NCBI GenBank assembly: GCA_022822375.1
Contig: JAJEBU010000103.1
Span: forward strand, 1-40,404
Direction of reading: 5' to 3'
Length of the DNA stretch: 40,404 bases
DNA from: Dehalococcoidia bacterium
GTDB lineage: Bacteria; Chloroflexota; Dehalococcoidia; Bin125
Part shown: positions 39,373-40,404 of the stretch, in pieces
Position numbering within the stretch: the stretch's first letter is position 1
How the letters are laid out: every line of letters begins with the position of its first letter
Notes under the pieces: generated by a model
Told to the model about the DNA's origin: nothing
What the model saw: only the letters and a program-made list of their open reading frames with translations
The model's database searches: none
Position numbers and translations under genes: made by a program

Positions 39373-40404
39373 ATGCCCAAGACCTACATCCTCGGCGGCT
39401 ACCAGTCCGACTTCGCCCGCAACTGGCGCAAGGAAGAGCACAACCTGCGCGACGTGATGGCTGAGGCTGTCAACGGCGCGCTCGACGTTGCCTCGATGGA
39501 GCCCGGCGACATCGACACCGCGCACGTCGGCAACTTCGCCGGCGAGCTCTACGCCAAACAGGGCCAGCTCGGCGGATTCTTCGCTGAGATCAACCCCGAC
39601 TTCGGCGGCCTGCCGACGTCGCGCCACGAAGCCGCCTGCGCCTCGGGCAGCATCAGCATTCTCATGGCCTCCGCCGAGCTCGAGGCCGAGCGCTATGGCA
39701 CCGCGCTGGTGCTGGGCGTCGAGCAGATGAAGACCGTCAGCCCGGTCGAGGGCGGCGACTTCCTCGGCACCGCCGGCTGGTACGAGCTCGAAGCTGAAGG
39801 CGTCGAACTGCCCTTCCCCAAGCTCTTCGGTCGACTCGGCGACGTCTACGACGAGCGCTACGGTCTCGACGCCGCGCACCTTCAGCGGCTCGCCGAAATC
39901 AACTACGAAAACGCACAGCGCAATCCTGCCGCGCAGACCCGCAAGTGGCTCGGCGACGTGCAGGCGGACCTTTCGGAGGGCAAGTATGTCGCGCCGATCA
40001 CCGGCCGACTCCTGCTCCGCGACTGCTCGCAGATCACCGACGGCTCCGCCGCGCTGATTCTCGCCAACGAGGAACGCGCCGCCGAGTGGGCCGAAGCCCG
40101 AGGCATCGACCTCGCCGACGTGCCGACCATCCAGGGCTGGGGACACCACACCGCCGCGCTCACCTTCGACGAGAAGATTTCGCAAGCGCAGGGCGACGAG
40201 TACGTGCTGCCCCACACCCGCCGAGCGATCACCGACGCGTACGAGCGCGCAGGCATCGACGGCCACGCCGACCTCGACGTGATCGAAACCCACGACTGCT
40301 TCACCACGAGCCACTACATGGCGATTGACCACTTCGGCATCACCGCGCCCGGCCAGAGCTACGAAGCCATCGAGGACGGTCGGATCGACTTCAACGGCGA
40401 AATC
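39373..40404 (+). CDS. Thiolase (SCP2/acetyl-CoA acetyltransferase-like), 3'-truncated by the window
   Basis: 344 codons are visible with no stop. The fold is thiolase: HEAACASGSISILMA contains the nucleophilic Cys, and DVIETHDCFT contains the conserved His of the second half. This is the SCP-x/acetyl-CoA acetyltransferase-like subgroup, often found with acyl-CoA and steroid or lipid-degradation genes. GGAG stands 7 bases before the ATG. The C-terminal CxG motif lies beyond the window. Confidence 0.88.
   Translation, partial: MPKTYILGGYQSDFARNWRKEEHNLRDVMAEAVNGALDVASMEPGDIDTAHVGNFAGELYAKQGQLGGFFAEINPDFGGLPTSRHEAACASGSISILMASAELEAERYGTALVLGVEQMKTVSPVEGGDFLGTAGWYELEAEGVELPFPKLFGRLGDVYDERYGLDAAHLQRLAEINYENAQRNPAAQTRKWLGDVQADLSEGKYVAPITGRLLLRDCSQITDGSAALILANEERAAEWAEARGIDLADVPTIQGWGHHTAALTFDEKISQAQGDEYVLPHTRRAITDAYERAGIDGHADLDVIETHDCFTTSHYMAIDHFGITAPGQSYEAIEDGRIDFNGEI

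Noticed and set aside
39340-40332. 330-codon open frame opposite the thiolase
   Set aside because: Shadow; the thiolase has SD, start and catalytic residues.

Overview
The window is GC-rich, densely coded chromosomal DNA with no gene-free gap above about 200 bases. The mix suggests a Chloroflexota-like, probably single-membrane bacterium. It has lipoproteins with LAAC/ISAC/LSAC lipoboxes, a GAAC-N4-GTTC (Gram-positive type LexA) box, genes whose starts sit 6-7 bases after a TANNNT hexamer, several flavin and acyl-CoA enzymes, and PaREP1-type small proteins. The taxonomic call is an inference from gene content, not from a marker gene.

The most unusual region is 3920-6909. A small clan AA aspartic protease overlaps by one base the first of three tandem DsbA-like (thioredoxin-fold) lipoproteins. 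Each of the three is interrupted by an in-frame TGA exactly where the first cysteine of the CxxC active site belongs, giving UGIC, UPHC and UGNC. Each TGA is followed, with the hairpin loop starting exactly 28 bases after the T of TGA, by a strong hairpin with a 5-base AG-starting loop. Base pairs in these hairpins covary between the copies. The best reading is a tandem family of selenocysteine-containing, membrane-anchored thiol oxidoreductases.

Phage-derived genes flank this region. A terminase small/large pair is on the minus strand (405-2055). A portal-like gene on the plus strand (7079-9106) lies behind a good sigma-70 promoter overlapped by a LexA-type box, followed by a Com-like zinc ribbon. 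No capsid or tail genes are visible, so this is a remnant or a domesticated set.

9434-18278 holds recF and two paralogous ferritin-like proteins. One has a full di-iron ligand set, and its partner has lost five of the six ligands. Two small coiled-coil/membrane-tail proteins flank the pair. Then come a diacylglycerol-kinase-type lipid kinase, a VOC protein, a zinc-ribbon membrane protein, and a tightly overlapping operon of two DUF1538 membrane proteins, a P-II-like protein and a CBS-pair protein. 18349-28758 (mostly minus strand) holds a MoxR-type AAA+/VWA pair, an AIR-synthase-like protein, a PEP-utilizer-like protein lacking an ATP-binding domain, an unknown protein, a CNT nucleoside transporter, ribosomal protein bS21 and a secreted Met/Asp/Glu-repeat protein.

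28950-40404 holds an LLM flavin oxidoreductase, a VapBC-like toxin-antitoxin pair, tRNA-Arg(TCG), MgtE, tRNA-His(GTG), a lipoprotein, two large secreted proteins (beta-helix and Ig-like) that share a C-terminal Trp-rich module, a crotonase, two PaREP1-like proteins and the 5' part of a thiolase.
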